A stretch of 64,000 bases of DNA from Zoogloea sp. (lineage in GTDB: Bacteria; Pseudomonadota; Gammaproteobacteria; Burkholderiales; Rhodocyclaceae). Location of the stretch: positions 1 to 64,000 of the forward strand of contig JADKKC010000001.1 of the NCBI GenBank assembly GCA_016720685.1. Reading direction: 5' to 3'. Position numbers and translations under genes: made by a program. The notes under the pieces are model-generated. The model was not told the origin of the DNA. It did no database searches and worked only from the letters and a program-made list of their open reading frames with translations. Each line of letters opens with the position of its first letter. The stretch's first letter is position 1. Positions 32,583 to 41,480 of the stretch are shown here, piece by piece.

Positions 32583-33090
32583 CGAAATGCCGGGACGGTA
32601 GGTAAAAATGTGTGGCATGAGCCTCACCGGCCCCGATGATAACGCGCTCCGGGCTAGAGCCGAGTGTGCGAAGTTGCACTGTTGGAGCAGGAAAAGTATT
32701 CAAGGCGGAGGGGTTATTTGATTGGCATATGTCATTGTTTTCTTGGATGAATGTCGCCAGACACCGTCTGCTGTCGGGATGCCTTTCTCGACCTGAGCAT
32801 GTGCGGCTTGACGGCGATTCCGCTGTAAATTTCAAGAGCGCCGACGTGAAGACGGGCGAGATCACCGATGAAATCGTGAGCCTGCTGGCGTTCAGGAAAA
32901 AAACCGGACGGGCTGGGCCATTTTCATACCGGCTACGCCGACATCGGGCACCTCAAACGCCATTTTTGCGAGCAACTCGATGTGCTGATCCGCGGACGCT
33001 TGCCTTGGTATTCCCCTTGCCCGATCTATCATGAAACGAGGGCTGGTGGCGTGCCGATGCCCGGCGCGGCAGTCTCGGGGCTTTTTTCGC
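32583..33090. other. 508-base region with a possible frameshifted gene remnant
   Basis: An open frame from ATG 32728 runs as MSLFSWMNVARHRL to EITDEIVSLLAFRKK and then meets a run of seven A at about 32898-32904. After it, a different frame gives GHFHTGYADIGHLKRHF, then CEQLDVLIRGRLPWY. The joined product looks more protein-like than either frame alone. GC is lower than in neighbours. No family is recognised, so it is noted as a possible remnant only. Confidence 0.3.
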
Positions 33091-34044
33091 ATGAACAAGC
33101 GAAAGCGTTTTGCGTTCCGGCATGGCGCCACGGCGGACTGGCTGCGGCGCGGCATGCAGCTGCCGTTCATCCTGGCGTCGGTCGTGTGTTCGCTGGCCTA
33201 TGCCGATACGGGCGGCGAGAGCGTGGCGAAAAAATCCGGCGCCCGCAAGCTGGGCCTGAGCATCCAGGTGCAGGGCGGAGGCTGGGGGCGGGGGCGCAAG
33301 GACGCCATCGAGACGGTGCTTTATTCGGTCGCGGACGAAATGTTGTCGCGCCTGCCCGGCCGGCTGAAGGCGCCCATCGTGGTGACTCACACGGACGGCC
33401 CGCCGGTGGCGGAATACGGCCGGGGCAGCCAGGGCGAATACCGCATCCGCCTGCATGCCCAAGGCGAAAACTGGCACCTTTACGCGTATGAGTTTGCCCA
33501 TGAGCTGTGCCACGTGCTGTCGAACCACGACGCCCACGTGGCCGCCCACGACAACCAGTGGTTCGAGGAAACCCTGTGTGAAACCGCCTCGCTGTTCACG
33601 CTGAAAAACGTGGCGCAGCGCTGGGAGCAGGCGCCGCCGGGGCCGCAGTGGCAGGCGGAGGCGGCGCGTTTGCGCGCCTTTTTCGACCTTCTGATTGCCG
33701 AAGGCCACCGCCGGCTGCCGCCCGAGGCGCCGCTGACCACCTGGCTGCACGACAACGAGGAAGCGCTGCGCCGCAACCCCTACCTGCGCCAGAAGAACGA
33801 GGTGCTGGCAAACCTGTTGCTGCCGCTGTTCGAGCGCAACCCCGAAAACTGGCAGGCCCTGAGCTACATGAACCTCGATCCGGGCGACGCCCGCAGCAGC
33901 CTGCGCAGCTATCTGGGGCAGTGGTACGGCAATACGCCGCTGGCCCACCGCGACCTCGTTGCCGGCGTGCTGGCCCTGCTGGCGCTGGACGACGTGGTGC
34001 CGCCGGATCGGCCGGCCGGGAGCCTCACGGCCCTGGCCGAATAA
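33091..34044 (+). CDS. Secreted putative metallopeptidase (HELCH motif)
   Basis: A 317-residue protein with a basic N-terminus and a signal segment (MQLPFILASVVCSLAYA). The mature part contains FAHELCHVLSNHD, an HExxH zinc-type motif, and 22 residues later NQWFEETLCETASLF, whose glutamates could provide the third ligand as in gluzincins. The C-terminal third is helical. I do not recognise a named family with certainty. ATG 33091 is used; ATG 33154 directly before the signal segment is an alternative. It stands alone between a possible remnant and a small secreted protein gene. Confidence 0.65.
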   Translation: MNKRKRFAFRHGATADWLRRGMQLPFILASVVCSLAYADTGGESVAKKSGARKLGLSIQVQGGGWGRGRKDAIETVLYSVADEMLSRLPGRLKAPIVVTHTDGPPVAEYGRGSQGEYRIRLHAQGENWHLYAYEFAHELCHVLSNHDAHVAAHDNQWFEETLCETASLFTLKNVAQRWEQAPPGPQWQAEAARLRAFFDLLIAEGHRRLPPEAPLTTWLHDNEEALRRNPYLRQKNEVLANLLLPLFERNPENWQALSYMNLDPGDARSSLRSYLGQWYGNTPLAHRDLVAGVLALLALDDVVPPDRPAGSLTALAE

Positions 34045-34286
34045 GGCGGCGACGGGCAAGTTTTTTCGTGACTTTTTTCTTTTCCGACAAAATCTGTCGA
34101 CTATTATGAAAATGTGGACAAGTCGGATGCAGCCGGTTTTTTCAAGCGGCGGTGCCCGGCAGAATCACAGCGTGACGGCGATGCAGCGTTGATCGCTCAC
34201 GTAGCGGGAACCGGTTGCGCAGGGGTCTTCCTGAAGCTGGTTTCACCATTTTTTTTCTAGGAGAGAAAACGTAGCAGGAGGGCAAA

Positions 34287-34619
34287 ATGAAAAAGGGTCT
34301 CTTGGTTAAAATCGGCGCCGGCTTCCTGGCTGGAAGCGTCCTCGCCCTTGCCCCGCTGGCCACCGCCCAGGCGGCCGACCACGATCTGTATGACAGCCTT
34401 CAGGAACTGAGCGATGGCATGAAGATGCATCGTGCAGGCGACGTCTATGAATACATGGAACCGACCGCGTCGGGCATGTACGGCCCTGTTCGGACCGACA
34501 TGATGAAGGATGACTACGGTTCCGGTGCGTATGCGTCGGAGTCTGACGGTTCGGCCTGGACCCAGTGGAGCTACATCCGCTCGCGGCTCGGCCCGATCGG
34601 CGGAGAGGGCACCAACTGA
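34287..34619 (+). CDS. Small secreted protein of unknown function
   Basis: A 110-residue protein with a clean signal peptide (residues 1-30, ending AQAAD). The mature part of about 80 residues is acidic and rich in Tyr, Met, Ser and Gly (YDSLQELSDGMKMH, YEYMEPTASGMYG). No cysteines, no known domain. AGGAGGG seven bases before the ATG is strong, and a good terminator follows, so this is a monocistronic, probably well-expressed gene. Function unknown. Confidence 0.65.
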   Translation: MKKGLLVKIGAGFLAGSVLALAPLATAQAADHDLYDSLQELSDGMKMHRAGDVYEYMEPTASGMYGPVRTDMMKDDYGSGAYASESDGSAWTQWSYIRSRLGPIGGEGTN

Positions 34620-34702
34620 ATACCCCTCAATGACGCTGCCGGCCTGACGCGACGCCTGAACGGCGTGGCCAGAAGGCCGGCAATGCGCCTTGTGTGATGT
34701 CG

Positions 34703-34723
34703 AAGCCCCGCGAGGGGTTTTTG
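34703..34723 (+). terminator. Rho-independent terminator after the small secreted protein
   Basis: AAGCCCC, a GCGA tetraloop and GGGGTTTTT: a short GC stem with a five-T tail, 84 bases after the stop at 34619. The remaining 210 bases up to the acyl-CoA ligase gene hold its presumed promoter, not resolved. Confidence 0.8.
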
Positions 34724-34933
34724 CTTTTCTGGGGTGCCCCCTCCGCGCCTCTCGTCCCCCTTCACATCGAAGTGCCCTGATCACAATTCCCTACATTTGA
34801 AAAACAGTTGAGCAAACATGGTTTGCGAGACTGGCCTCCAGCAAAAAGACAATCTGCGGCCGCGGGCAATGTTCCAAGGGCTTTGCCGGAAGAAGTCGCG
34901 GACACGATGCGAGACAAGACTGGAGGAGGGGGT

Positions 34934-36907
34934 ATGTCGGATGTCCGAGATACAGCCGCAGAAACGGCCGGCCTGGATACTTTTCCGCGCCTGCTGATGC
35001 AGCATGCGCGGCAGCGGCCCGCGCGGCCGGCGATGCGCGAGAAGGAATACGGCATCTGGCAGACCTACACCTGGGCGGATGTCGCCGCGCGGGTGCGGTC
35101 GATTGCCAGCGGCCTGGCCGAGCTGGGTTTCAAGCGCGGCGACCGCCTGGCCGTGGTGGGCGACAACCGGCCGCGGCTGTACTGGTCGGTGGCGGCCTGT
35201 CAGTGCCTGGGCGGTATTCCGGTGATGATGTACCAGGATGCCGTGGCCCAGGAAATGGCCTACGTGATGGAGGATGCGGAAATCCGCTTCGCCTGCGTGG
35301 AAGACCAGGAGCAGGTGGACAAGATGCTCGAGATCAAGGGCGGCCTGCCGCTCCTTGAACACGTGATCTACGACGACCCGCGCGGCCTGCGTCATTACAA
35401 CCAGACCTTCCTGCACGGCCTCGATGAAGTGCTCGAAATGGGCCGCATCCACGACAGCCAGCACCCCGATTTTCTCGGCAACGAGATCGACAAGGGCAGC
35501 CCGGACGACGTCTCGGTGATGCTCTACACCTCCGGCACCACCGGCAAGCCCAAGGGCGTCTGCCAGACCCACGCCGCCTTCATCGCCGCGGCCCGCGGCG
35601 GCTGCAGCTTTGACCGGCTGACCGACCAGGACGACATTCTTTCCTACCTGCCGATGGCCTGGGTGGGCGATCACCTGTTCTCCTACGCCCAGGCGCTGGT
35701 GGCGGGTTTCACCATCAATTGCCCGGAATCGGGCGAGACGGTGATGGGCGATCTGCGCGAGATCGGCCCCACCTATTACTTTGCGCCGCCGCGGGTCTTC
35801 GAAAACCTGCTCACGCAGGTGATGATCCGCATGGAGGACGCCACCTTGATCAAGCGCAAGGTTTTTCAGCACTTCATGGATGTGGCCCGGCGCTGCGGTG
35901 CCGATCTGCTGGACGGCAAGCCCGTGTCGGCCGGCGATCGCCTGCAGTACGCCATCGGCGATGCGCTGATCTACGGCCCGCTTAAAAACGTGCTCGGCCT
36001 GAGCCGGGTGCGCGTGGCCTACACCGCCGGCGCGGCCATCGGGCCGGACCTGTTCCGCTTCTACCGCTCGATCGGCATCAACCTCAAGCAGCTCTACGGC
36101 CAGACGGAAACCTGCGCCTACGTGTGCCTGCAGCCGGATCGCCAGATCAAGCTGGATTCGGTGGGCACGCCGGCACCCAACGTGGAAGTGAAGCTGGCCG
36201 ACAACGGCGAAATCCTGGTGCGCGGCCCGATGCTGCTCAAGGCCTACTACAAGCGCCCCGACGCCACCGCCGAGTCGATCAACGCCGACGGTTACTTCAT
36301 GACCGGCGACGCGGGCTTCTTCGACGAGGACGGCCACCTCAAGATCATCGACCGGGCCAAGGACGTGGGCAAGCTCACCGGTGGCGGCATGTTTGCCCCC
36401 AACTACATCGAGAACAAGCTCAAGTTCTTCCAGCACATCAAGGAAGTGGTGTGCTTTGGCAACGGCCGCGATTTCGTCACCGCCTTCGTGAACATCGACC
36501 TGGAAGCCGTGGGCAACTGGTCCGAGCGGCGCGGCATGGCCTATTCCGGCTACACCGACCTGGCCAGCCAGCCCCAGGTGTATGAGCTGATTCGCGAGTG
36601 CATCGAGCAGGTCAATGCCGACCTGGCGTCCGACCCGAAGATGGGCGAATCGCAGATCAAGCGCTTCCTGATCCTGCACAAGGAACTCGACGCCGACGAT
36701 GGCGAGCTGACCCGTACCCGCAAGGTGCGCCGCAACTTCGTGGCCGAGAAATACGCCGAACTCATCGACGCGCTGTACACCGGCAAGAAGACGCAGTTCA
36801 TCGAAACCCAGGTGACCTACGAGGACGGCCGCACCAACAAGGTGTCCGCCGATCTGCGCCTCGAAGACGCCAGGACTTATCCGCCCCAGCCGCGGAAAGC
36901 CGCCTGA
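34934..36907 (+). CDS. AMP-forming acyl-CoA ligase (long-chain type)
   Basis: A 657-residue AMP-dependent acyl-CoA synthetase. It has the phosphate-binding LYTSGTTGKPKGV, the YGQTET motif, and the hinge/lid YFMTGDAGFFDEDGHLKIID. It belongs to the long form resembling long-chain fatty acyl-CoA synthetases. The ATG at 34934 follows GGAGGAGGGGG; upstream in-frame starts lie in non-family sequence. It is the first gene of the importer operon, 18 bases before the ATPase gene. The product probably activates the acid brought in by the importer (inference). Whether the substrate is aromatic or aliphatic cannot be read here. Confidence 0.9.
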   Translation: MSDVRDTAAETAGLDTFPRLLMQHARQRPARPAMREKEYGIWQTYTWADVAARVRSIASGLAELGFKRGDRLAVVGDNRPRLYWSVAACQCLGGIPVMMYQDAVAQEMAYVMEDAEIRFACVEDQEQVDKMLEIKGGLPLLEHVIYDDPRGLRHYNQTFLHGLDEVLEMGRIHDSQHPDFLGNEIDKGSPDDVSVMLYTSGTTGKPKGVCQTHAAFIAAARGGCSFDRLTDQDDILSYLPMAWVGDHLFSYAQALVAGFTINCPESGETVMGDLREIGPTYYFAPPRVFENLLTQVMIRMEDATLIKRKVFQHFMDVARRCGADLLDGKPVSAGDRLQYAIGDALIYGPLKNVLGLSRVRVAYTAGAAIGPDLFRFYRSIGINLKQLYGQTETCAYVCLQPDRQIKLDSVGTPAPNVEVKLADNGEILVRGPMLLKAYYKRPDATAESINADGYFMTGDAGFFDEDGHLKIIDRAKDVGKLTGGGMFAPNYIENKLKFFQHIKEVVCFGNGRDFVTAFVNIDLEAVGNWSERRGMAYSGYTDLASQPQVYELIRECIEQVNADLASDPKMGESQIKRFLILHKELDADDGELTRTRKVRRNFVAEKYAELIDALYTGKKTQFIETQVTYEDGRTNKVSADLRLEDARTYPPQPRKAA

Positions 36908-36925
36908 CCGACGGAGACCGACCCC

Positions 36926-37708
36926 ATGGCCAGAAAAATTGGCGGCGTGATCGTCGACCTGCAGAACATTTCCCTGCGCTTCGGCGGCGTGAAGGCGCTT
37001 ACCGACATCAGCTTTGACGTGAAGGAGCATGAAATCCGCTCCATCATCGGCCCCAACGGCGCCGGCAAGAGCTCGATGCTCAACGTGATCAACGGCGTCT
37101 ATCACCCGCAGGAAGGGCAGATTTTCTTCAAGGGCGCGCTGCGCAAGAAGCTCGAGCCCCACGAGGCGGCCGAGCAGGGCATTGCCCGCACCTTCCAGAA
37201 CATTGCGCTGTTCAAGGGCATGACGGTGCTCGACAACATCATGACCGGGCGCAACCTCAAGATGAAATGCAATTTCCTGCAGCACGCCCTTTACTGGGGC
37301 GCCGCGCAGAAAGAGGAAATCGCCCACCGCATCAAGGTCGAGGAGGTCATCGAGTTCCTCGAAATCCAGAGCATCCGCAAGACGCCCGTCGGCCGCCTGC
37401 CCTATGGCCTGCAAAAGCGCGTCGAGCTGGCCCGCGCGCTGGCCGCCGAGCCGCACATCCTGCTGCTGGACGAGCCGATGGCCGGCATGAACGTGGAGGA
37501 AAAGCAGGACATGTGCCGCTTCATCCTCGACGTGAATGACCATTACGGCACCACCATCGTGCTCATCGAGCACGACATGGGCGTGGTGATGGACATCTCG
37601 GACCGCGTGGTGGTGCTGGACTACGGCAAGAAGATCGGCGACGGCGAGCCGGAAGAAGTGAAGAACAACCCCGAAGTGATCAAGGCCTATCTGGGTACGT
37701 CGCACTAA
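36926..37708 (+). CDS. livG: HAAT-type ABC importer ATPase (LivG-like)
   Basis: A 260-residue ABC ATPase of the branched-chain amino acid/amide importer type. Walker A is GPNGAGKSS, the signature region reads RLPYGLQKRVELARAL (YGLQKR in place of the usual LSGGQ), Walker B is LLLDEPMAGMN, with the C-terminal extension DGEPEEVKNNPEVIKAYLG typical of LivG. It follows the acyl-CoA ligase by 18 bases. The name reflects family only; with ligases at both ends of the operon, the cargo is more likely an organic acid than an amino acid. Confidence 0.92.
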   Translation: MARKIGGVIVDLQNISLRFGGVKALTDISFDVKEHEIRSIIGPNGAGKSSMLNVINGVYHPQEGQIFFKGALRKKLEPHEAAEQGIARTFQNIALFKGMTVLDNIMTGRNLKMKCNFLQHALYWGAAQKEEIAHRIKVEEVIEFLEIQSIRKTPVGRLPYGLQKRVELARALAAEPHILLLDEPMAGMNVEEKQDMCRFILDVNDHYGTTIVLIEHDMGVVMDISDRVVVLDYGKKIGDGEPEEVKNNPEVIKAYLGTSH

Positions 37709-37717
37709 GCGCGGGGT

Positions 37718-37795
37718 GTCGGGTTACCCGGCTGCGGCGGCCCGACCTACGCGGGAGGCGCATGCAGGTCGGGTACGGCGCAGTCAACCCGACAT
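37718..37795. repeat. GTCGGGTT-type inverted repeat element, gap 1
   Basis: Two related segments in the gap before the first permease gene: GTCGGGTTACCCGG, then GCCCGACCTACG (37718-37751), and AGGTCGGGTACGG, then CAACCCGACAT (37766-37795). Each has GTCGGGT facing an ACCCGAC-type half (the first right half is truncated to CCCGAC). Related elements lie in two later gaps of the same operon. Confidence 0.7.
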
Positions 37796-37849
37796 GGAAC
37801 GACTAGCGAAGCCCGCGGGCAACAAGGCCCGGCCGCAGAGGAGAGAGAC

Positions 37850-38776
37850 ATGCAGTTTTTCATTGAAGTGCTGGTTGGTGGGCTGCTGTCGGGCGTGATG
37901 TACGCGCTGGTGGCCCTCGGCTTTGTGCTGATCTACAAGGCCTCGGGCGTGTTCAACTTTGCCCAGGGAGCGATGGTGTTCTTCGCGGCGCTGACCTTCG
38001 TCGGCTTCCAGGAAGTCCTGCCCGGCTGGCTGGGGATGGCGGCGGACAGCAGCATCGTGTTCTGGCTGGCTTTTTTGCTGGCCTTCCTGGCGATGATCGT
38101 GCTTGGCGTCGCCACCGAGCGCATCGTGCTGCGGCCGCTGGTGAACCAGCCGCACATCACGCTGTTCATGGCCACCATCGGCCTCACCTACGTGATCGAG
38201 GGCATTGCCCAGATGACCTGGGGTGCCACGGTGCGCGGGCTTGATCTGGGCATCGTCGATGAGCCCATCGCCTGGCTGATGGACAACTACGAGATCGGCA
38301 TTTCCAAGTTCGACCTTTTCGCCGCCGGTGTCGCCGCCTCGCTGGTGGCCCTGCTGGCCCTGCTGTTCCAATACACCAAGGTGGGCCGGGCGCTGCGCGC
38401 CGTGGCGGACGACCACCAGGCGGCGCTGTCCATCGGCATTCCGCTGCAAACCATCTGGCGCGTGGTGTGGGCGGTGGCCGGCTTTGTGGCGCTGGTGGCC
38501 GGAATGATCTGGGGCGCCCGCAACGGCGTGCAGTTCGCCCTGACCTTTACGGCGCTCAAGGCCCTGCCGGTGCTGATCCTGGGCGGCTTTACCTCGGTGC
38601 CCGGCGCCATCGTCGGCGGCCTGATCATCGGCGCCTCCGAGAAGCTCGCCGAAGTTTATGTGGGCCCCTTCGTGGGCGGCGGCATCGAAGGCTGGTTCCC
38701 CTACATGCTGGCGCTGGCCTTCCTGCTGGTGCGGCCCGAAGGGCTGTTCGGCGAGAAACACATCGACCGCGTGTAA
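37850..38776 (+). CDS. livH: HAAT-type ABC importer permease 1 (LivH-like)
   Basis: A 308-residue inner-membrane permease. Eight or so hydrophobic helices begin with LVGGLLSGVMYALVALGFVLIYKASGVFNFAQG, which is characteristic of LivH, and a conserved loop RALRAVADDHQAALSIGIPL follows the middle helices. GGAGAGA lies close before the ATG. It is separated from the ATPase gene by 141 bases that contain repeat elements, but the orientation and gene order argue for one transcription unit. Confidence 0.92.
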   Translation: MQFFIEVLVGGLLSGVMYALVALGFVLIYKASGVFNFAQGAMVFFAALTFVGFQEVLPGWLGMAADSSIVFWLAFLLAFLAMIVLGVATERIVLRPLVNQPHITLFMATIGLTYVIEGIAQMTWGATVRGLDLGIVDEPIAWLMDNYEIGISKFDLFAAGVAASLVALLALLFQYTKVGRALRAVADDHQAALSIGIPLQTIWRVVWAVAGFVALVAGMIWGARNGVQFALTFTALKALPVLILGGFTSVPGAIVGGLIIGASEKLAEVYVGPFVGGGIEGWFPYMLALAFLLVRPEGLFGEKHIDRV

Positions 38777-38785
38777 GCCTCGGTT

Positions 38786-38818
38786 GGTCGGGTTGGCCCG
38801 CAGGGCGTACCGCGACAG
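38786..38818. repeat. GTCGGGTT-type repeat element, gap 2
   Basis: GGTCGGGTTGGCCC, then GCAGGGCGTACC, then GCGACA: a degenerate copy of the element in the gap before the second permease gene. The right arm is less well kept than in the third copy. Confidence 0.55.
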
Positions 38819-38886
38819 CACAATTCAATACAGGAATAACCCGCCCATCCCCGGCATCCGCCCGAGCGGCGAAGGAGTAAACCACC

Positions 38887-39954
38887 ATGCTTTACCGTGA
38901 AGCCGGCCAGTTCAAGGCCAGTTATGCCGAAGATGCCCAGATCTTCCCGATTCGCCAGGACAGGATCGGGTTCTGGCTGCTGATGCTGGTGTTCGGCGTG
39001 GCCGTGCCCTTCCTGGCCAGCGAGTACTGGCTCAAGGCCATCCTGATTCCGGTGCTGATCTTTTCGCTGGCGGCGCTGGGGCTCAACATCCTTACCGGCT
39101 ACGCCGGGCAGTTGTCGCTGGGCTCGGCGGCCTTCATGGCGGTGGGGGCCTTTGCGGCCTACAACTTCATCCTGCGCATCGAGGGCATGCCCTTCCTGGT
39201 CGCGCTGGTGCTGGCGGGGCTCACGGCGGCGGCGGTGGGGATCCTGTTCGGGCTGCCCAGCCTGCGCATCAAGGGCTTCTATCTGGCGGTGGCCACCCTG
39301 GCGGCGCAGTTCTTCATCGTGTGGGCGCTGGTCAAGTTTCCGTGGTTCTCCAACAACTCGTCGTCGGGCGTGGTGACGGCGCAGGATGTGACCATCCTCG
39401 GCTACACCTTCGCAACGCCCGAAGCCAAGTACGTGCTGACCTTCCTGATCGTCGCCTTCATGGCGCTCCTGGCCAAGAACATGGTGCGCTCCTCCACCGG
39501 CCGGGCCTGGATGGCGGTGCGGGACATGGACGTTGCGGCGCAGGTGATCGGCTTTCGCCTGATGCGCACCAAGCTGCTGGCCTTTGCGGTGAGTTCCTTC
39601 TACTGCGGCGTGGCCGGCGCGCTGTATGCCTACACCTATATCGGTACCGTCGAGCCCGAAGGCTTCAACCTCGACCTGTCGTTCAAGATCCTGTTCATGA
39701 TCATCATCGGCGGGGTCGGCTCGATCATGGGTTCCTTCCTGGGGGCGGCCTTCATCGTGCTGCTGCCGATCTTTCTCGACAACTTCGTGCCGATGATCTT
39801 TGGTGATTCACTGGGGGCCGGCTTCGTGTCCAACTTCCAGCTCATCATCTTCGGCGGCCTGATCATCTTCTTCCTGATCGTCGAGCCCCACGGGCTGGCA
39901 CGGCTGTGGCAGATCGCCAAGGAGAAGCTGCGCCTGTGGCCCTTCCCGCACTGA
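38887..39954 (+). CDS. livM: HAAT-type ABC importer permease 2 (LivM-like)
   Basis: A 355-residue permease. A cytoplasmic N-terminus of about 30 residues precedes hydrophobic helices, with the LivM hallmark ALGLNILTGYAGQLSLGSAAFMAVGA near residues 57-82 and the loop GRAWMAVRDMDVAAQVIG. It pairs with the first permease to form the channel. GGAG lies about 11 bases upstream of the ATG. The C-terminal PHGLARLWQIAKEKLRLW is a typical end. Preceded by a repeat element and followed 62 bases later by the binding protein. Confidence 0.92.
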   Translation: MLYREAGQFKASYAEDAQIFPIRQDRIGFWLLMLVFGVAVPFLASEYWLKAILIPVLIFSLAALGLNILTGYAGQLSLGSAAFMAVGAFAAYNFILRIEGMPFLVALVLAGLTAAAVGILFGLPSLRIKGFYLAVATLAAQFFIVWALVKFPWFSNNSSSGVVTAQDVTILGYTFATPEAKYVLTFLIVAFMALLAKNMVRSSTGRAWMAVRDMDVAAQVIGFRLMRTKLLAFAVSSFYCGVAGALYAYTYIGTVEPEGFNLDLSFKILFMIIIGGVGSIMGSFLGAAFIVLLPIFLDNFVPMIFGDSLGAGFVSNFQLIIFGGLIIFFLIVEPHGLARLWQIAKEKLRLWPFPH

Positions 39955-40016
39955 AAAATTGCCCGGCGGCTCGCCGCCCCGCGTGTAGCACCCATACCTA
40001 CAAGAGGAGACAAAAC

Positions 40017-41342
40017 ATGAAATTCAAGCAAACCGTTCTGCTGGGCGCGGCCATGGCCGGCCTGCTGGCCTCGTCCGCGGCAAGCGCTGCCGAGGAGCAG
40101 TTCATCGGCCTGCCGAGCTACCGCGTCGGCCCCTACGCGGCGGGCGGCGTCGGCATCTTTGGCGGCTGGATCGACTACATGCAGCTCATCAACGAGCGCG
40201 ACGGCGGCGTAAACGGCGTCAAGCTCACCTGGGAAGAGTGCGAAACCGAATACAACAACGCCCGCGGCGTTGAATGCTACGAGCGTCTCAAGAAGAAGGG
40301 CAGCACCGGCAACACCGTGTTCCAGCCTGTGTCCACCGGCATTACCTACTCGGTGCTCGAGAAGGTGGCCCAGGACAAGATCCCGATGGTGACCATCGGC
40401 TACGGCCGCACCGACGCGGCCGACGGCCGGGTCTTCCCGTGGGTCTTCCCGATGATCACGACCTACTGGTCGCAGGCCTCCGCCATCGTGAATTACATGG
40501 GCCAGAAGGAAGGCGGCATGGACAAGCTGAAGGGCAAGAAGATCGGCCTGCTCTATCACGACTCCGCCTATGGCAAGGAATCCCACGCGATCATGGACAA
40601 GCTGGCTGCCAAGCACGGCTTCGAAGTGATCAAGATCGCCGTCGCCCATCCGGGCAACGAGCAGCAGTCCCAGTGGCTGCAGATCCGCCAGGCCAAGCCC
40701 GACTACGTGGTGCTGTGGGGCTGGGGCGTGATGAACCCGACGGCGATCAAGGCGGCCGCCAAAACCGGCTACCCGCGCGAGAAGCTGATCGGCGTGTGGT
40801 GGTCCGGCGCCGAAGAGGACACCATTCCGGCCGGTACCGCAGCCAAGGGCTTCGTGGCCGCGGGCTTCAACGTGGCCGGCGCGAGCTACCCGGTGGTGGC
40901 CGACATCAAGAAGCACGTGTACGGCAAGGACAAGGGCAACATGGAAGACAAGTCGCGCATCGGCTCGGTGTATTACAACCGCGGCGTGGTGCACGGCATC
41001 ATCACCGTCGAAGGCATCCGCAAGGCCCAGGAAAAGTTCGGCAAGGGCAAGTCCCTCACCGGTGAGCAGATGCGCTGGGGCCTCGAAAACCTCAACCTCG
41101 ACGATGCCCGCCTGAAGGCCCTCGGCGCCACCGGCTTCATGCCGCCGCTGAAGATCACCTGTGCCGATCACGAAGGCCCGGGCAAGGTGAAGTTCCAGCA
41201 ATGGGACGGCACCCAGTGGAAGGTCATCACCGACTGGGTGGATTCCGACCGTCCGCTGGTGCGCGGCATGATCGAGGAGTCGGCCGCCGCCTACGCCAAG
41301 GAAAAGGGCATCAAGCCCCGCGATTGCTCCAAGGAAAGCTGA
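40017..41342 (+). CDS. livK: Periplasmic substrate-binding protein of the importer (LivK-like)
   Basis: A 441-residue binding protein of the Periplas_BP_6 type. The signal peptide (residues 1-24, ASAAE) is followed by FIGLPSYRVGPYAAGG, then LTWEECETEYNNARGVECYERL, and KKIGLLYHDSAYGKESHAIM in the hinge region. It is longer than amino acid binders (about 370 residues), as seen in relatives that bind aromatic or other organic acids. The start at 40017 has GAGGAGA upstream. The ligand is not predictable from sequence alone. Confidence 0.92.
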   Translation: MKFKQTVLLGAAMAGLLASSAASAAEEQFIGLPSYRVGPYAAGGVGIFGGWIDYMQLINERDGGVNGVKLTWEECETEYNNARGVECYERLKKKGSTGNTVFQPVSTGITYSVLEKVAQDKIPMVTIGYGRTDAADGRVFPWVFPMITTYWSQASAIVNYMGQKEGGMDKLKGKKIGLLYHDSAYGKESHAIMDKLAAKHGFEVIKIAVAHPGNEQQSQWLQIRQAKPDYVVLWGWGVMNPTAIKAAAKTGYPREKLIGVWWSGAEEDTIPAGTAAKGFVAAGFNVAGASYPVVADIKKHVYGKDKGNMEDKSRIGSVYYNRGVVHGIITVEGIRKAQEKFGKGKSLTGEQMRWGLENLNLDDARLKALGATGFMPPLKITCADHEGPGKVKFQQWDGTQWKVITDWVDSDRPLVRGMIEESAAAYAKEKGIKPRDCSKES

Positions 41343-41358
41343 TCGGCACGTTCCGCGC

Positions 41359-41393
41359 GTCGGGTTACGCCCTGCGGGCTAACCCGACCTACG
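41359..41393. repeat. GTCGGGTT-type inverted repeat element, gap 3
   Basis: GTCGGGTTACGCCC, then TGCGGGC, then TAACCCGACCTACG: the best copy of the element, with GTCGGGTTA facing TAACCCGAC around a GC-rich loop. It sits 17 bases after the binding-protein stop. Confidence 0.75.
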
Positions 41394-41402
41394 GAGCTGT
41401 AG

Positions 41403-41463
41403 GGGCGATTTCGGTCGCCCGCCCTTCGTCGATCAACAGAAAGCCGGGCGACCGAAATCGCCC
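41403..41463. repeat. Long perfect stem-loop before the second ATPase gene
   Basis: GGGCGATTTCGGTCGCCC at 41403-41420 and its exact reverse complement at 41446-41463, separated by 25 bases. An 18-base perfect stem directly behind another repeat element and just before the second ATPase gene would strongly affect the mRNA, for example by stabilising the upstream binding-protein message. Confidence 0.85.
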
Positions 41464-41480
41464 ACAAGGGAATGGCCGCC

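Noticed and set aside
34781..37705. A 974-codon open frame on the minus strand opposite the acyl-CoA ligase and LivG-like genes
   Set aside because: Both opposing genes carry complete family motifs; the antisense frame has none.
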